A DNA stretch of 33,788 bases, taken from assembly GCA_035285325.1 (NCBI GenBank), contig JAYKJB010000116.1, forward strand, positions 1 through 33,788, read 5' to 3'. Made by a program: the position numbers and the translations under genes. This DNA is from Candidatus Sericytochromatia bacterium (GTDB taxonomy: Bacteria; Cyanobacteriota; Sericytochromatia; S15B-MN24; JAQBPE01). Under the pieces are notes generated by a model. It had not been told where the DNA came from. It saw nothing but the letters and a program-made list of their open reading frames with translations, and did no database searches. Below, in pieces: positions 17,112-25,282 of the stretch (the first letter of the stretch is position 1; the number at the start of each line of letters is the position of its first letter).

Positions 17112-17140
17112 TTGCCGTTAAGGGGGGATTGTGATAGGCT
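17112..17140 (+). promoter_or_regulatory. Promoter of rpsF-ssb-rpsR
   Basis: TTGCCG (17112-17117) and TAGGCT (17135-17140) are separated by 17 bp, and TG at 17132-17133 makes it an extended -10. This is the best two-part sigma-70-like promoter in the window. Transcription would start near 17147, leaving a leader of about 138 nt before the rpsF start. Confidence 0.6.
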
Positions 17141-17226
17141 GAAACGCTGACTGCTGGCGCCTGAAGCGATCTTGCGCCGCATACGCCACGAGGCGCGTGT
17201 TCTACATCGCCTCTCGCCACGTCCCT

Positions 17227-17277
17227 GCTTCTTGAACCATCAACTGGCAAGAAGCCATCTGACAGATGTCCGGAGGG
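17227..17277 (+). promoter_or_regulatory. rpsF leader structure, candidate S6:S18 autoregulatory element
   Basis: The rpsF leader contains two hairpins: an 8-bp perfect stem (GCTTCTTG 17227-17234 with CAAGAAGC 17248-17255), and immediately after it CATCT-GAC-AGATG (17256-17268). The second is followed by CCG at 17270-17272, which runs into the GGAGGG ribosome binding site. Known S6:S18 binding leaders pair a hairpin with an exposed CCG close to the start of rpsF. The resemblance is by eye and the consensus was not scored. Confidence 0.4.
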
Positions 17278-17284
17278 AACCACC

Positions 17285-17575
17285 TTGGTTCGCAGTTACG
17301 AAACGATGTACATCATCAAGCCGACGCTCGATGAAGAAGCCATCGATGCGGTGATTCAGCGCGTCGACGGCCAGATTGGCAGTCTCGGCACCCTGGAGAA
17401 GACCGAAAAGCGCGGTCGCAAGCGCTTGGCCTATGAGGTCAAGGACTTCAAGGACGGGTTCTACGTCCTGACCAACTTCCAGGCCGCTCCGACGCAGGTC
17501 AAAGAGCTCGAGCGTCTGTTCAAGCTCAACGACGACGTGATCCGTCACCTGATCGTCCGCCCCGAAGCGGAGTAA
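17285..17575 (+). CDS. rpsF: 30S ribosomal protein S6
   Basis: Small-subunit protein that binds the platform region of 16S rRNA together with S18. The 96-residue product begins VRSYETMYIIKPTLDEE and contains KRGRKRLAYEVKDFKDGFYV, the family core. The TTG start at 17285 is supported by GGAGG 8 nt upstream and by alignment of the RxYETMYI N-terminus. It is the first gene of an rpsF-ssb-rpsR operon, an order shared by many bacteria. It may be regulated by the structured leader described at 17227-17277. Confidence 0.97.
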   Translation: MVRSYETMYIIKPTLDEEAIDAVIQRVDGQIGSLGTLEKTEKRGRKRLAYEVKDFKDGFYVLTNFQAAPTQVKELERLFKLNDDVIRHLIVRPEAE

Positions 17576-17630
17576 GCGCCGACGACTTCACGTCCGGCTG
17601 CTGATACGTGTGTAGAGAACGGAATCGCCC

Positions 17631-18167
17631 ATGAGCATCAATCACATCACCTTGATGGGGCAAGTCTCCCGCGGGCCCGAATTTCGGATGACCCAGAGCG
17701 GTCAACCGACCATCACCTTCACGGTGGCGGTCTCTCGCCCCGCGTGGAAAGAAGGCTCCCCGGCCTCGGTGGACTACATTCGCGTGGTGGCGTGGCGCCA
17801 GCTGGCTGAACGGCTGCGCGATTCGCTCCACAAGGACGACTTGGTGGTGGTCGAAGGTCGCATGGTGACCCGTTCCTATGACACCCCGGACGGCCAGCGC
17901 CGCAAGGTGGTGGAGGTGGAAGCCACCAGCGCCTCGGCGGTGGGGGCAGCCGCCCCCAGCGAAGCCAAGCGGGCCGCTCCTGCCGAGGAGCCCGACGGAC
18001 CCGTTTACGGGGACGAAGACGACGATTTCAGCAGCCTCGAAGCGGCGCCGCCTCAGGCGGCACCGAAAACCTTCGGGCGCCGTGCAGGAGCCCCGGCCGG
18101 TGGTCCCAAACCCCAGGCCGTCGCTTCCGCGCCGCCTCCCGATTTTGACGACGAAATTCCCTTCTAG
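17631..18167 (+). CDS. ssb: Single-stranded DNA-binding protein
   Basis: Coats single-stranded DNA in replication, repair and recombination and recruits partners through its tail. The 178-residue protein has an OB fold in residues 1-100 ([52 protein letters not shown]). An acidic, Pro/Ala-rich disordered linker follows, and the canonical tip is DFDDEIPF. It lies 55 bp after rpsF and 35 bp before rpsR. The ribosome binding site is weak (GAGAACGGAA), so coupling to rpsF translation may matter. Confidence 0.97.
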   Translation: MSINHITLMGQVSRGPEFRMTQSGQPTITFTVAVSRPAWKEGSPASVDYIRVVAWRQLAERLRDSLHKDDLVVVEGRMVTRSYDTPDGQRRKVVEVEATSASAVGAAAPSEAKRAAPAEEPDGPVYGDEDDDFSSLEAAPPQAAPKTFGRRAGAPAGGPKPQAVASAPPPDFDDEIPF

Positions 18168-18202
18168 GGGCAAACGCCCCCGCGACGAAAGGCAAACGAA
18201 CC

Positions 18203-18442
18203 ATGGCCAAAGGTGGCAAAGCAGGCGGCCGGATGAAGCGCCGCAAGGTCTGCACGTTCTGCGTGGACAAGGTCGAACTGATCGACTACAAGGACACCGT
18301 GCGCCTCAAGAAGTACATCTCCGAGCGCGGCAAGATCCTGCCCCGCCGGGTGACGGGCAACTGCGCCAAGCATCAGCGCGGCCTCACGGACGCCACCAAG
18401 CGGGCCCGTGAAATCGCGTTGATGCCCTTCGTCATCGCCTGA
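18203..18442 (+). CDS. rpsR: 30S ribosomal protein S18 (zinc-type)
   Basis: Partner of S6 on the 30S platform. The 79-residue protein keeps CTFC near the N-terminus and CAKHQ near the C-terminus, giving three Cys and one His in the arrangement of the zinc-binding (C+) form of S18 rather than the Cys-less form. The core [20 protein letters not shown] is diagnostic of the family. It is the last gene of the operon and is followed after 11 bp by a strong hairpin. Confidence 0.97.
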   Translation: MAKGGKAGGRMKRRKVCTFCVDKVELIDYKDTVRLKKYISERGKILPRRVTGNCAKHQRGLTDATKRAREIALMPFVIA

Positions 18443-18453
18443 TTGTGAAAACC

Positions 18454-18481
18454 GAGGCCTCGGGTTGACCCCCGGGGCCTC
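18454..18481 (+). terminator. Strong GC hairpin after rpsR
   Basis: GAGGCCTCGGG (18454-18464) pairs with the complementary arm ending at 18481 over 11 bp with one G-U pair and a 6-nt loop. The stem is very stable, but only a short TTC follows, so termination may be incomplete or Rho-assisted. It separates the rpsR operon from pheST. Confidence 0.6.
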
Positions 18482-18520
18482 TTCGACATCCCCCCGAACC
18501 CGTCGAAACGGTCAGGCGTG

Positions 18521-18573
18521 TCCGGAGACGAACCACCCCTCCGGAATACGAAGACCGCTTCTGTCTGCCGGAG
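18521..18573 (+). promoter_or_regulatory. pheS leader with mutually exclusive helices
   Basis: TCCGGAG (18521-18527) can pair perfectly with CTCCGGA (18539-18545). The same CTCCGG can instead pair with CCGGAG at 18568-18573, which contains the pheS Shine-Dalgarno sequence. The first pairing exposes the ribosome binding site and the second hides it, the layout of a translational switch. No T-box or Phe-rich leader peptide was seen. Confidence 0.4.
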
Positions 18574-18585
18574 TCCGTTTTGACC

Positions 18586-19611
18586 ATGAACCTCGCGACG
18601 CTGGAACACACCTTGCAAGAGGCGCAAGTCGCACTCGAGGCGGCCCAGGACCTGCCGACGTTGGAGGCCTGGTACACCCAATTTTTCGGCAAGGAGCGCG
18701 GCGAGTTCCAGGCCCTGCTGCGCAGCATTCCCTCCCTGCCGCCGGCCGAGCGCAGCACCGTCGGCAAGGCCATCCACCAGGGCAAGCAGGCCCTCGAGGC
18801 CGCTTACGAGGCGCGCCGAACCGCCTTCGAGCAGGATGCTCTGACGGCCCAGCTGCGCAGTGAACGCGTCGACGTCACGCTGCCCGCGCGACGCCTCACC
18901 ACCGGCCACGCGCATCCCGTGCTTGCCATCAAGGAAGAGTTGATCGCCTTCTTCGAGCACTATGGCTTCAGCATGGCGGAAGGCCCCGAAATCGAAGACG
19001 ATTGGCACAACTTCACGGCGCTCAACACGCCGGCCGACCACCCGGCCCGCGACGCGCAGGACACGTTCTATCTGCCGGGCGGGGCCCTGTTGCGGACGCA
19101 CACGTCGTCGGTTCAGATCCGCGCCATGAGCGCCCAGCAACCGCCCCTGCGACTGATCATGCCAGGTCGGGTGTATCGGCGCGATGAGGTCACCAAGCGC
19201 CATTACCCGATTTTCCATCAACTCGAAGGCCTCATGGTCGACAGTCACGTCCACATGGGCCACCTCAAAGGTCTTCTGACCGAGATGCTGCGAGCCCTGT
19301 TCGGGCGTGAACTGGCTGTGCGCCTGCGACCCAGCTTCTTCCCCTTCACCGAACCCTCGGCCGAGGCGGACGTCGCCTGTCCGTTCTGCCACGGCAAGGG
19401 CTGCGGCACCTGCTCCTACAGCGGCTGGATTGAACTGTGCGGCGCCGGCATGGTCGATCCCAACGTGCTTCAGGCCGTGGGCTATGACCCCCGCACGGTG
19501 AATGGCCTGGCATTTGGCCTGGGCATCGACCGGGTGGCCATGATCCGGTATGGCATCAACGACATCCGTCTCCTCTGGGAAAACGACATCCGCTTCCTGC
19601 AGCAATTCTGA
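18586..19611 (+). CDS. pheS: Phenylalanyl-tRNA synthetase alpha subunit
   Basis: Catalytic subunit of the alpha2-beta2 enzyme that charges tRNA-Phe. The 341-residue protein has an N-terminal coiled-coil arm (about 1-85) and a class II core: THTSSVQIRAM, motif 2 region GRVYRRDEVTKRHYPIFHQLEG-like, and motif 3 AFGLGIDRVAMIRYGI. Between them is the Cys-rich insertion CPFCHGKGCGTC before SGWIELCGAGM, found in many non-proteobacterial enzymes and able to bind a metal. The ATG at 18586 is chosen; the in-frame TTG at 18580 lies closer to the ideal 6-nt distance from GGAG (18570-18573) and is possible. pheT follows after 57 bp. Confidence 0.96.
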   Translation: MNLATLEHTLQEAQVALEAAQDLPTLEAWYTQFFGKERGEFQALLRSIPSLPPAERSTVGKAIHQGKQALEAAYEARRTAFEQDALTAQLRSERVDVTLPARRLTTGHAHPVLAIKEELIAFFEHYGFSMAEGPEIEDDWHNFTALNTPADHPARDAQDTFYLPGGALLRTHTSSVQIRAMSAQQPPLRLIMPGRVYRRDEVTKRHYPIFHQLEGLMVDSHVHMGHLKGLLTEMLRALFGRELAVRLRPSFFPFTEPSAEADVACPFCHGKGCGTCSYSGWIELCGAGMVDPNVLQAVGYDPRTVNGLAFGLGIDRVAMIRYGINDIRLLWENDIRFLQQF

Positions 19612-19668
19612 GCCCTCACCCGTGTCGCCGGCCCGCTCCGGCACCCCCCACCCGCACCGAGGTTTTGC

Positions 19669-22098
19669 ATGCGCATCCCGCTCTCCTGGCTCAACGCGCT
19701 TCTCCAGCCCGCCCTCGACCCTGAGACGGTCGAGCGTTCCTTGCTGACGGTCGGCCTGGAGGTGGAATCGCTGGAATATTCCGCCCCACGCCTGGAAACG
19801 GTGGTGGTCGGGCAGATCGTGGCGATCGCCCCACACCCGAACGCCGACAAGCTGCGCATCTGCCAGACCGACATCGGCGAGGCCGCGCCGCTGCAGATCG
19901 TGACCGGTGCGGCCAACGTTCAGCTGCACGACAAGATTCCGGTGGCCCGGGTCGGGTCCAACCTGCCGGGAGACAAGCGCATCGAAGCTGCCAAGCTGCG
20001 TGGCGTCGAATCGTTCGGCATGTACTGTTCGCTGGCCGAGCTGGGCCTGCCCCCGGGAGAGGATGGCGTCCACATCCTGCCGGCGGACACCCTGATCGGC
20101 CAGCCGATCGCTCAGGCCATGCAGCTGGGCGAACTGGTGCTGGAAATTGCCATCACGGCCAACCGGCCCGACCTGTTGAGCGTGGAGGGGGTCGCACGGG
20201 AACTGGCCGTAGCCAACCCGCACCTGACCCTGCTGCAAAGCCGCCCCAAGCCGCTCGCCGGCAAGCCCGGGCCTGCGGTGCGGCTTGGTCCGGTCGAAGC
20301 CTCTCGCTGCCCGCTTTACCGCGGTGTGACCGTGCGCGGGGTGCGGGTGGCCCCCTCGCCCGAGTGGCTGGCCAATCGTCTGTCAGCTTGCGGCATCCGT
20401 CCGATCAACAACATCGTCGACGCCAGCAACTACGTGATGTTACTGACGGGACAACCCACCCACGCCTTCGACGCCGCCCGCCTGGCCGGTCAGCAGATTC
20501 AGGTGCGCTTTGCCCAAGCCGGTGAAACGCTGCGAACGCTTGACGGCGTCGAGCGCGCCTTGCGTGAGGACGACCTCGTGATCGCCGACGCCGAGCGGGC
20601 GCTGGTGGTGGCCGGGGTCATGGGCGGGCTGACCGCGGAAATCACGCCCGAGACCACCGAACTCTTCCTGGAATGTGCCTACTTCGAGCCCTCGGCGGTG
20701 CGGCGGACCGGCCGGCGCCTGGGGCTGTCCACCGATTCTTCCTACCGCTTCGAGCGGGGGGTCGATCCGGCCGGCATTGCCCGGGCCCTTGACCTGCTGA
20801 CCGCCCTGGTTCTCGAACTGGGTGGCGGGGAAATGCTGGAAACGCCGACGGAATTTCGGCAGACCGATTTCCCCGCCGAGAAGACCATCGAGTTCCACCT
20901 GGATTCCCTGGAGCGCCTGGTCGGCGTCAGCGTGCCCAACCCCGAGGTCGAGCGCATTCTCGCCGGACTGGGCTACGGACTGAAGCGCCACACGGATGGG
21001 GTGTTCGAGCTGAATTCATACGACGTGACGGTGCCAGGCTGGCGCTGGCACGACACCACCCGCGAGGTCGACCTGGTGGAAGAGGTGACCCGCCACTGGG
21101 GCTATGAGCGCATCCCCGCCTGTTTGCCCGCCCCCGTATCGCCCCCCACGCAGCCCGCCACCGTGCAACTGGAGCGCAAGGCCCGGGCGGCGGCGATCGC
21201 CATGGGGCTGACGGAAGTCATGACCCGCTCACTGACCACGGTCGAAGCCGAACGCCTGGCCGGTCAGACCAGCGGCGACCACGTACGCCTGTCAGACCCG
21301 CTCAAGGAGATGACGGTGATGCGGACCGCCTTGCTGCCGGGCCTGCTGGAGGTGCTGCGCTACAACCGCTACCAGGGCTGCACCCAGCTGGGAATTTTCG
21401 AGATCGGCCGGACCTACCGCACCCGCGAGGGGGAACCGCCGCAGGAGCGCCTCTGGCTCGGGGGCGCCGTGATGGGCAGCCTCTGGCAGGGGCTGTGGCT
21501 GCCGGAGCATACCCCCTCCGCACTGGCCGTCGACTTTTTCTACGCCAAGGGGCTGCTGGAAGCCATGCTGGCTCAACTGGGGGTGGTCGGCGAGCTGACC
21601 TTCCAGCAAGCGGAGGCGGTGCCGGGCTGCCATCCGGGACAAGCCGCTTTGGCCTGGCTGGACGGCGCGGTGATCGGGAGCGTGGGGGCGATTCACCCTC
21701 AGGTGGCGCGGGACTATGACTTCCCCCCGCACGTCGGCTCAGCGGCTTTCTTCCTCGACCTGGATGCGCTCGCGGCGCGCCCGACCCGAAAGCTGCGTTA
21801 CCAGGCATTCGGTCGTCAGCCCGCAATCTTGCGCGACCTGGCCGTGCTGGCCCCGCGTGACCTCGCGGCCCAGGACGCGCTGGCGGTCATTCAGGCGCAC
21901 GGCGGCGCCTGGCTGGAAAAGGTCACCATGTTCGACCGCTTCACGGGCCCTGGAATCCCCGAAGAGAAAGCCAGTCTGGCCTTCAGCCTGGTGTATCGTT
22001 CCCCGGAACGCACCTTGACGGCGCAGGACATCGAACCGATCCACCAGGGCATCGTGGACCAGTTGCACACCCGCTTCGGTGCCGTGCTGAGGTCGTAA
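19669..22098 (+). CDS. pheT: Phenylalanyl-tRNA synthetase beta subunit
   Basis: Non-catalytic and editing subunit of PheRS. The 809-residue length is typical. Order of domains: N-terminal MRIPLSWLNALL; tRNA-binding OB domain (about 40-150, with HPNADKLRICQTDIGE); B3/B4 editing region (about 205-370, with SNYVMLLTGQPTHAFDA); B5 (about 405-475); a synthetase-like core; and a C-terminal FDX-ACB domain (about 705-809) that begins RYQAFGRQPAILRDLAVL. The ATG at 19669 has GAGG 7 nt upstream. It is co-directional with pheS and presumably co-transcribed. Confidence 0.96.
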   Translation: MRIPLSWLNALLQPALDPETVERSLLTVGLEVESLEYSAPRLETVVVGQIVAIAPHPNADKLRICQTDIGEAAPLQIVTGAANVQLHDKIPVARVGSNLPGDKRIEAAKLRGVESFGMYCSLAELGLPPGEDGVHILPADTLIGQPIAQAMQLGELVLEIAITANRPDLLSVEGVARELAVANPHLTLLQSRPKPLAGKPGPAVRLGPVEASRCPLYRGVTVRGVRVAPSPEWLANRLSACGIRPINNIVDASNYVMLLTGQPTHAFDAARLAGQQIQVRFAQAGETLRTLDGVERALREDDLVIADAERALVVAGVMGGLTAEITPETTELFLECAYFEPSAVRRTGRRLGLSTDSSYRFERGVDPAGIARALDLLTALVLELGGGEMLETPTEFRQTDFPAEKTIEFHLDSLERLVGVSVPNPEVERILAGLGYGLKRHTDGVFELNSYDVTVPGWRWHDTTREVDLVEEVTRHWGYERIPACLPAPVSPPTQPATVQLERKARAAAIAMGLTEVMTRSLTTVEAERLAGQTSGDHVRLSDPLKEMTVMRTALLPGLLEVLRYNRYQGCTQLGIFEIGRTYRTREGEPPQERLWLGGAVMGSLWQGLWLPEHTPSALAVDFFYAKGLLEAMLAQLGVVGELTFQQAEAVPGCHPGQAALAWLDGAVIGSVGAIHPQVARDYDFPPHVGSAAFFLDLDALAARPTRKLRYQAFGRQPAILRDLAVLAPRDLAAQDALAVIQAHGGAWLEKVTMFDRFTGPGIPEEKASLAFSLVYRSPERTLTAQDIEPIHQGIVDQLHTRFGAVLRS

Positions 22099-22191
22099 GG
22101 CGGGTTTTTCGCATTTGCCGCACGGGTACACAGCACCCACAGGGCAGCCGCGCAGCAAGACGGGCATGAACACGCCCCCAGGAGAATCGAC

Positions 22192-23223
22192 ATGGCCGGA
22201 CGCAAGTCCACCAACAAAGCCGACTTTTTCAGCTTGCTTCTGAGCAAGCTGGGCATGGCGGAGGCCCCTCCGGAACCGAAGCGCCGCCGCCGGCGCCAAC
22301 CGCGTCCCACGGAGCCTTATGTGGCGCCGCCTCAGTCATTCGATGAGAGCCTGCTTGAGGAGTCTCCGTTCGCGGGCTTTGGTGCTCAGGCGGGACTGAT
22401 GGATGAAGGCCCTGCCCAGCGCGACCTCCGCGACGAGCAGGCCGCGGCGGCGGGCTATGCGCCCCTCCCGAAGCCAGCAGCACCTGCCAGCGCCCCCTTC
22501 CCCACCGGAGCGGGTGACTTGCCCGGAGCCAGCGGCCGGCTTTTCCAGGAAGACGGCCTGGACAGCTCCCTGGACGCGTTGTTTTCGGGCCTGGAAGCGG
22601 GCTTCGCGGGTCCGCCCATTCCGCCCACGCCCGCCTCGCTCCCGCCTGACCCTCAGGCCCACGGCCCCCAAACTCACCCCACCCCGGCCGCCCCGGCACC
22701 GGGCTCTTCCCGCGTCATTCATACCCCGATCGTGGCAGCCACCCCGGTGGAAGTCCCGTCCACTCCGAACGCCCCCGCGGCAGCGGCCTCCCAGGTGGCC
22801 GTCCCTGCCTCCGTGCTGGCGGGGGCGTCCCTGTCGGCCCAGGGGTCGGCCCCCTTGCCCCTGTCGCGCGGCGTCGACCTGACCGCCCTGTTGATCAACA
22901 CCACGGCCCAGAAAGGCGTTGCCGGGGCCCTGCTGGTGGGTTACGACGGCCTGTTGATTGCCGCGCAGGTGCCTCGCGAGGTGGACGCGGAACGCTTGGG
23001 GGCGCAAGCGGGCACGCTGTTCTCAGAGAACAGCCAGCAACTGGTCAAATTGCAGCGGGGCGAGTTGCGACGCATGATGCTGGAAACGGCCAGTGGCGCC
23101 ATGTTAGTGACAGCGGCCGACATGGGTATCTTAGTCGTGGTGTCCAGGGACCGGCAGACGATGGATCTGACCGGTGTGCTGGCGGCAATCGGCGATGCCC
23201 TGGGGGCGGCCCAGGCTTCCTGA
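22192..23223 (+). CDS. Roadblock/LC7-domain protein with long disordered N-terminus
   Basis: A 343-residue protein. Residues 1-40 are basic (KRRRRRQPR), about 40-220 are a Pro/Ala-rich, low-complexity and probably disordered segment, and about 226-341 form an MglB-like Roadblock/LC7 domain: VAGALLVGYDGLLIAAQVPREVD-type strands, then a helix and GAMLVTAADMGILVVVSRD. Roadblock proteins such as MglB act as GTPase-activating or scaffolding partners of MglA-type Ras-like GTPases that control type IV pilus polarity. The position directly upstream of pilB-pilT-pilC supports a motility role. No MglA-like GTPase is in the window. It starts at ATG 22192 with AGGAGA 6 nt upstream. The domain call is good; the partner is unknown. 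Confidence 0.78.
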   Translation: MAGRKSTNKADFFSLLLSKLGMAEAPPEPKRRRRRQPRPTEPYVAPPQSFDESLLEESPFAGFGAQAGLMDEGPAQRDLRDEQAAAAGYAPLPKPAAPASAPFPTGAGDLPGASGRLFQEDGLDSSLDALFSGLEAGFAGPPIPPTPASLPPDPQAHGPQTHPTPAAPAPGSSRVIHTPIVAATPVEVPSTPNAPAAAASQVAVPASVLAGASLSAQGSAPLPLSRGVDLTALLINTTAQKGVAGALLVGYDGLLIAAQVPREVDAERLGAQAGTLFSENSQQLVKLQRGELRRMMLETASGAMLVTAADMGILVVVSRDRQTMDLTGVLAAIGDALGAAQAS

Positions 23224-23255
23224 GCTCCGGCCCATTTTGCCCGCGCTTCTCCCCA

Positions 23256-23269
23256 TTGAACGCGTTCAA
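23256..23269. promoter_or_regulatory. 14-bp perfect palindrome upstream of pilB
   Basis: TTGAACGCGTTCAA is a perfect palindrome in the 96-bp gap between the Roadblock gene and pilB, 50 bp before the pilB start. A TTGACG (23278-23283) with ATAGAA (23301-23306) 17 bp downstream could be a weak promoter, though its start point would fall on the ribosome binding site. The palindrome has the form of an operator for a dimeric regulator; the regulator is not identified. Confidence 0.4.
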
Positions 23270-23319
23270 CTCCACGATTGACGTGCACGGTTGACTGGAA
23301 ATAGAAGAGGTAGCATCCG

Positions 23320-25233
23320 ATGGCCCTCGTAAAAATGAAGTTGGGGGAAATCCTCCTCAACGCCAACCTCGTCACCGAAAGCCAGCTCAAAAAAGCCGTC
23401 GACATTCAAAAGGAGACCAAAGAGTCGCTCGGGATGATCCTGATCAAGCAGGGCTACATCTCCGAAGCCTCGATCAAGGACGCACTGGAGCTGCAGTACG
23501 GCCTCCGCTACGTCAACATGAGAAAAATCAAGGTGGCGCCGGAAGTCCTCAAGATGGTGCCGGAAAACCTGATCCGCCAGCACCAGATCATTCCGATTCA
23601 ATTCGCCAACAACCGGCTGACCCTGGCCATGGTCGATCCGACCAACCTGATTGCCATCGACGACGTGCGCTTTCTGCTCAAGGGCGTGGCGGTGCAACCC
23701 GTCATCATCACGGAGGATGAGTACTACTCTTTCCTGGAAAGCAGCTTCAAGGTGGAAGTCCAGGAAATGCAGGCGGCCACGCTGGAAGACCTCCTCAACG
23801 CCTTCGGCGACGATGAGATGGAACTCATCGACGAGGACGACGAAGAGGCCATGGGGCACGTCAACCTCGAAGGCAACGCCGACGAGGCACCGGTGATCCG
23901 GTTGGCCAATACCATTCTCATGAACGCCCTCGGATCGGCCCGCAAGGTCTCGGACATCCACGTCGAACCGCAGGCTGGCAACATCGTGGTGCGCTTCCGG
24001 CAGGACGGCGTGCTACACAAGCAGATGGAATTGCCAAGCAAGATTCTGCCCGCCCTGGTGTCCCGCTTCAAAATCATGTCGAACCTGGACATCGCCGAGA
24101 AACGCTTGCCTCAAGACGGGCGCATCAGCGTCAAGTTCCGCGGCAAGGAGATCGACTTCCGCGTGAGTTCCTTGCCGTCGAAGTTCGGCGAAAAAATCTG
24201 CATGCGCATTCTCGACAAGACCAACACCGGGGTGCCCCTCGACAAGCTGTTCATCTTCGAGAACGACTACAAGACCGTGATGGAAATGGTCAACCGACCC
24301 TTCGGCATCATTTTTGTTTGCGGTCCGACGGGCTCGGGCAAGACCACCACCCTGTACTCGATCCTGGCCAACCGGAACACCCCGGACGTGAACATCTCCA
24401 CCGCGGAAGACCCGATTGAATATGACTGTCCCGGCATCACCCAGTGTCAGGCCAAGCCGGACATCGGTTACACCTTCGCGCGCATCCTGAAAGCCTTCTT
24501 GCGCCAGGACCCCGACATCATGCTGATCGGGGAGACCCGCGACAAGGAACTGGCCAAGATCGCCATTGAAGCCGCCCTGACGGGCCACTTGGTGTTCACC
24601 TCGCTGCATACCAACGACGCGCCCGGCGCCATGATGCGCCTGGATGAGATGGGGGTGGAAGGCTTCCTGACCGCGGCCGCCACCATCGGCGTGATCGCGC
24701 AACGGCTGGTGCGCAAGCTGTGTCCGCAGTGCTCCCAGGACTACACCCCGACCCAGGAGACGATTGACTTCGTCGGCCTCAAGTACGACCCCTCGCAACC
24801 CCTGGTCATGCGCAAGCACAATCCAACCGGCTGTGCCGAATGCGTGAAGGGCTACTCGGGCCGCATGGGCGTGTATGAAATCATGAAGATGACGGATCAG
24901 ATCCGTGAAGTGGTCGCCCGCGGCGGCGGTTCGGCGCTGATCCGCTACGCGGCCAAGCAGTCCGGCATGATACAGCTCAAGGACTATGCGCTGAAACTGG
25001 CGATGCTCGGTCACACGGACATCGACGAGGTGATCCGCGTCTGCTTCTCGGACGAGGGCGCGGCCAAGCTGTGTCCCTCCTGCCGCAACGAAGTGGGTGA
25101 TGACTACATCAAGTGCCCTTTCTGCTCGACCAATCTCCGCATGGTGTGCGTGAAGTGCAATTCACGCATCGAAGAGGGATGGAAGGCCTGTGCGCTCTGT
25201 GGCACGCCGGCCCCCTCGCTGGGCCCCGCGTGA
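23320..25233 (+). CDS. pilB: Type IV pilus extension ATPase PilB with C-terminal zinc ribbons
   Basis: Hexameric ATPase that powers pilin polymerisation at the inner membrane. The 637-residue protein has an N-terminal MshEN/GspE_N domain (about 1-150: KLGEILLNANLVTESQLKKA), an acidic linker (DDEMELIDEDDEEA), and the GspE core with Walker A GPTGSGKTT (335-343), the Asp-box segment STAEDPIEYD and Walker B-like DPDIMLIGETRD. It also has the standard tetracysteine element CPQC (468-471) and CAEC (505-508). From residue 585 there is an additional Cys-rich tail: CPSC, CPFC, CVKC and CALC, a double zinc-ribbon that ordinary PilB proteins lack. It starts at ATG 23320 with GAGG about 10 nt upstream. 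pilT and pilC follow. Confidence 0.93.
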   Translation: MALVKMKLGEILLNANLVTESQLKKAVDIQKETKESLGMILIKQGYISEASIKDALELQYGLRYVNMRKIKVAPEVLKMVPENLIRQHQIIPIQFANNRLTLAMVDPTNLIAIDDVRFLLKGVAVQPVIITEDEYYSFLESSFKVEVQEMQAATLEDLLNAFGDDEMELIDEDDEEAMGHVNLEGNADEAPVIRLANTILMNALGSARKVSDIHVEPQAGNIVVRFRQDGVLHKQMELPSKILPALVSRFKIMSNLDIAEKRLPQDGRISVKFRGKEIDFRVSSLPSKFGEKICMRILDKTNTGVPLDKLFIFENDYKTVMEMVNRPFGIIFVCGPTGSGKTTTLYSILANRNTPDVNISTAEDPIEYDCPGITQCQAKPDIGYTFARILKAFLRQDPDIMLIGETRDKELAKIAIEAALTGHLVFTSLHTNDAPGAMMRLDEMGVEGFLTAAATIGVIAQRLVRKLCPQCSQDYTPTQETIDFVGLKYDPSQPLVMRKHNPTGCAECVKGYSGRMGVYEIMKMTDQIREVVARGGGSALIRYAAKQSGMIQLKDYALKLAMLGHTDIDEVIRVCFSDEGAAKLCPSCRNEVGDDYIKCPFCSTNLRMVCVKCNSRIEEGWKACALCGTPAPSLGPA

Positions 25234-25282
25234 TCCTCGCGCCCGTTGACCTCACTGCGCCTCGGAAGGAGTTCTGACCGCT

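Noticed and set aside
18485-18585. T-box or Phe leader peptide before pheS
   Set aside because: No T-box core motif and no short reading frame with clustered Phe codons could be found.
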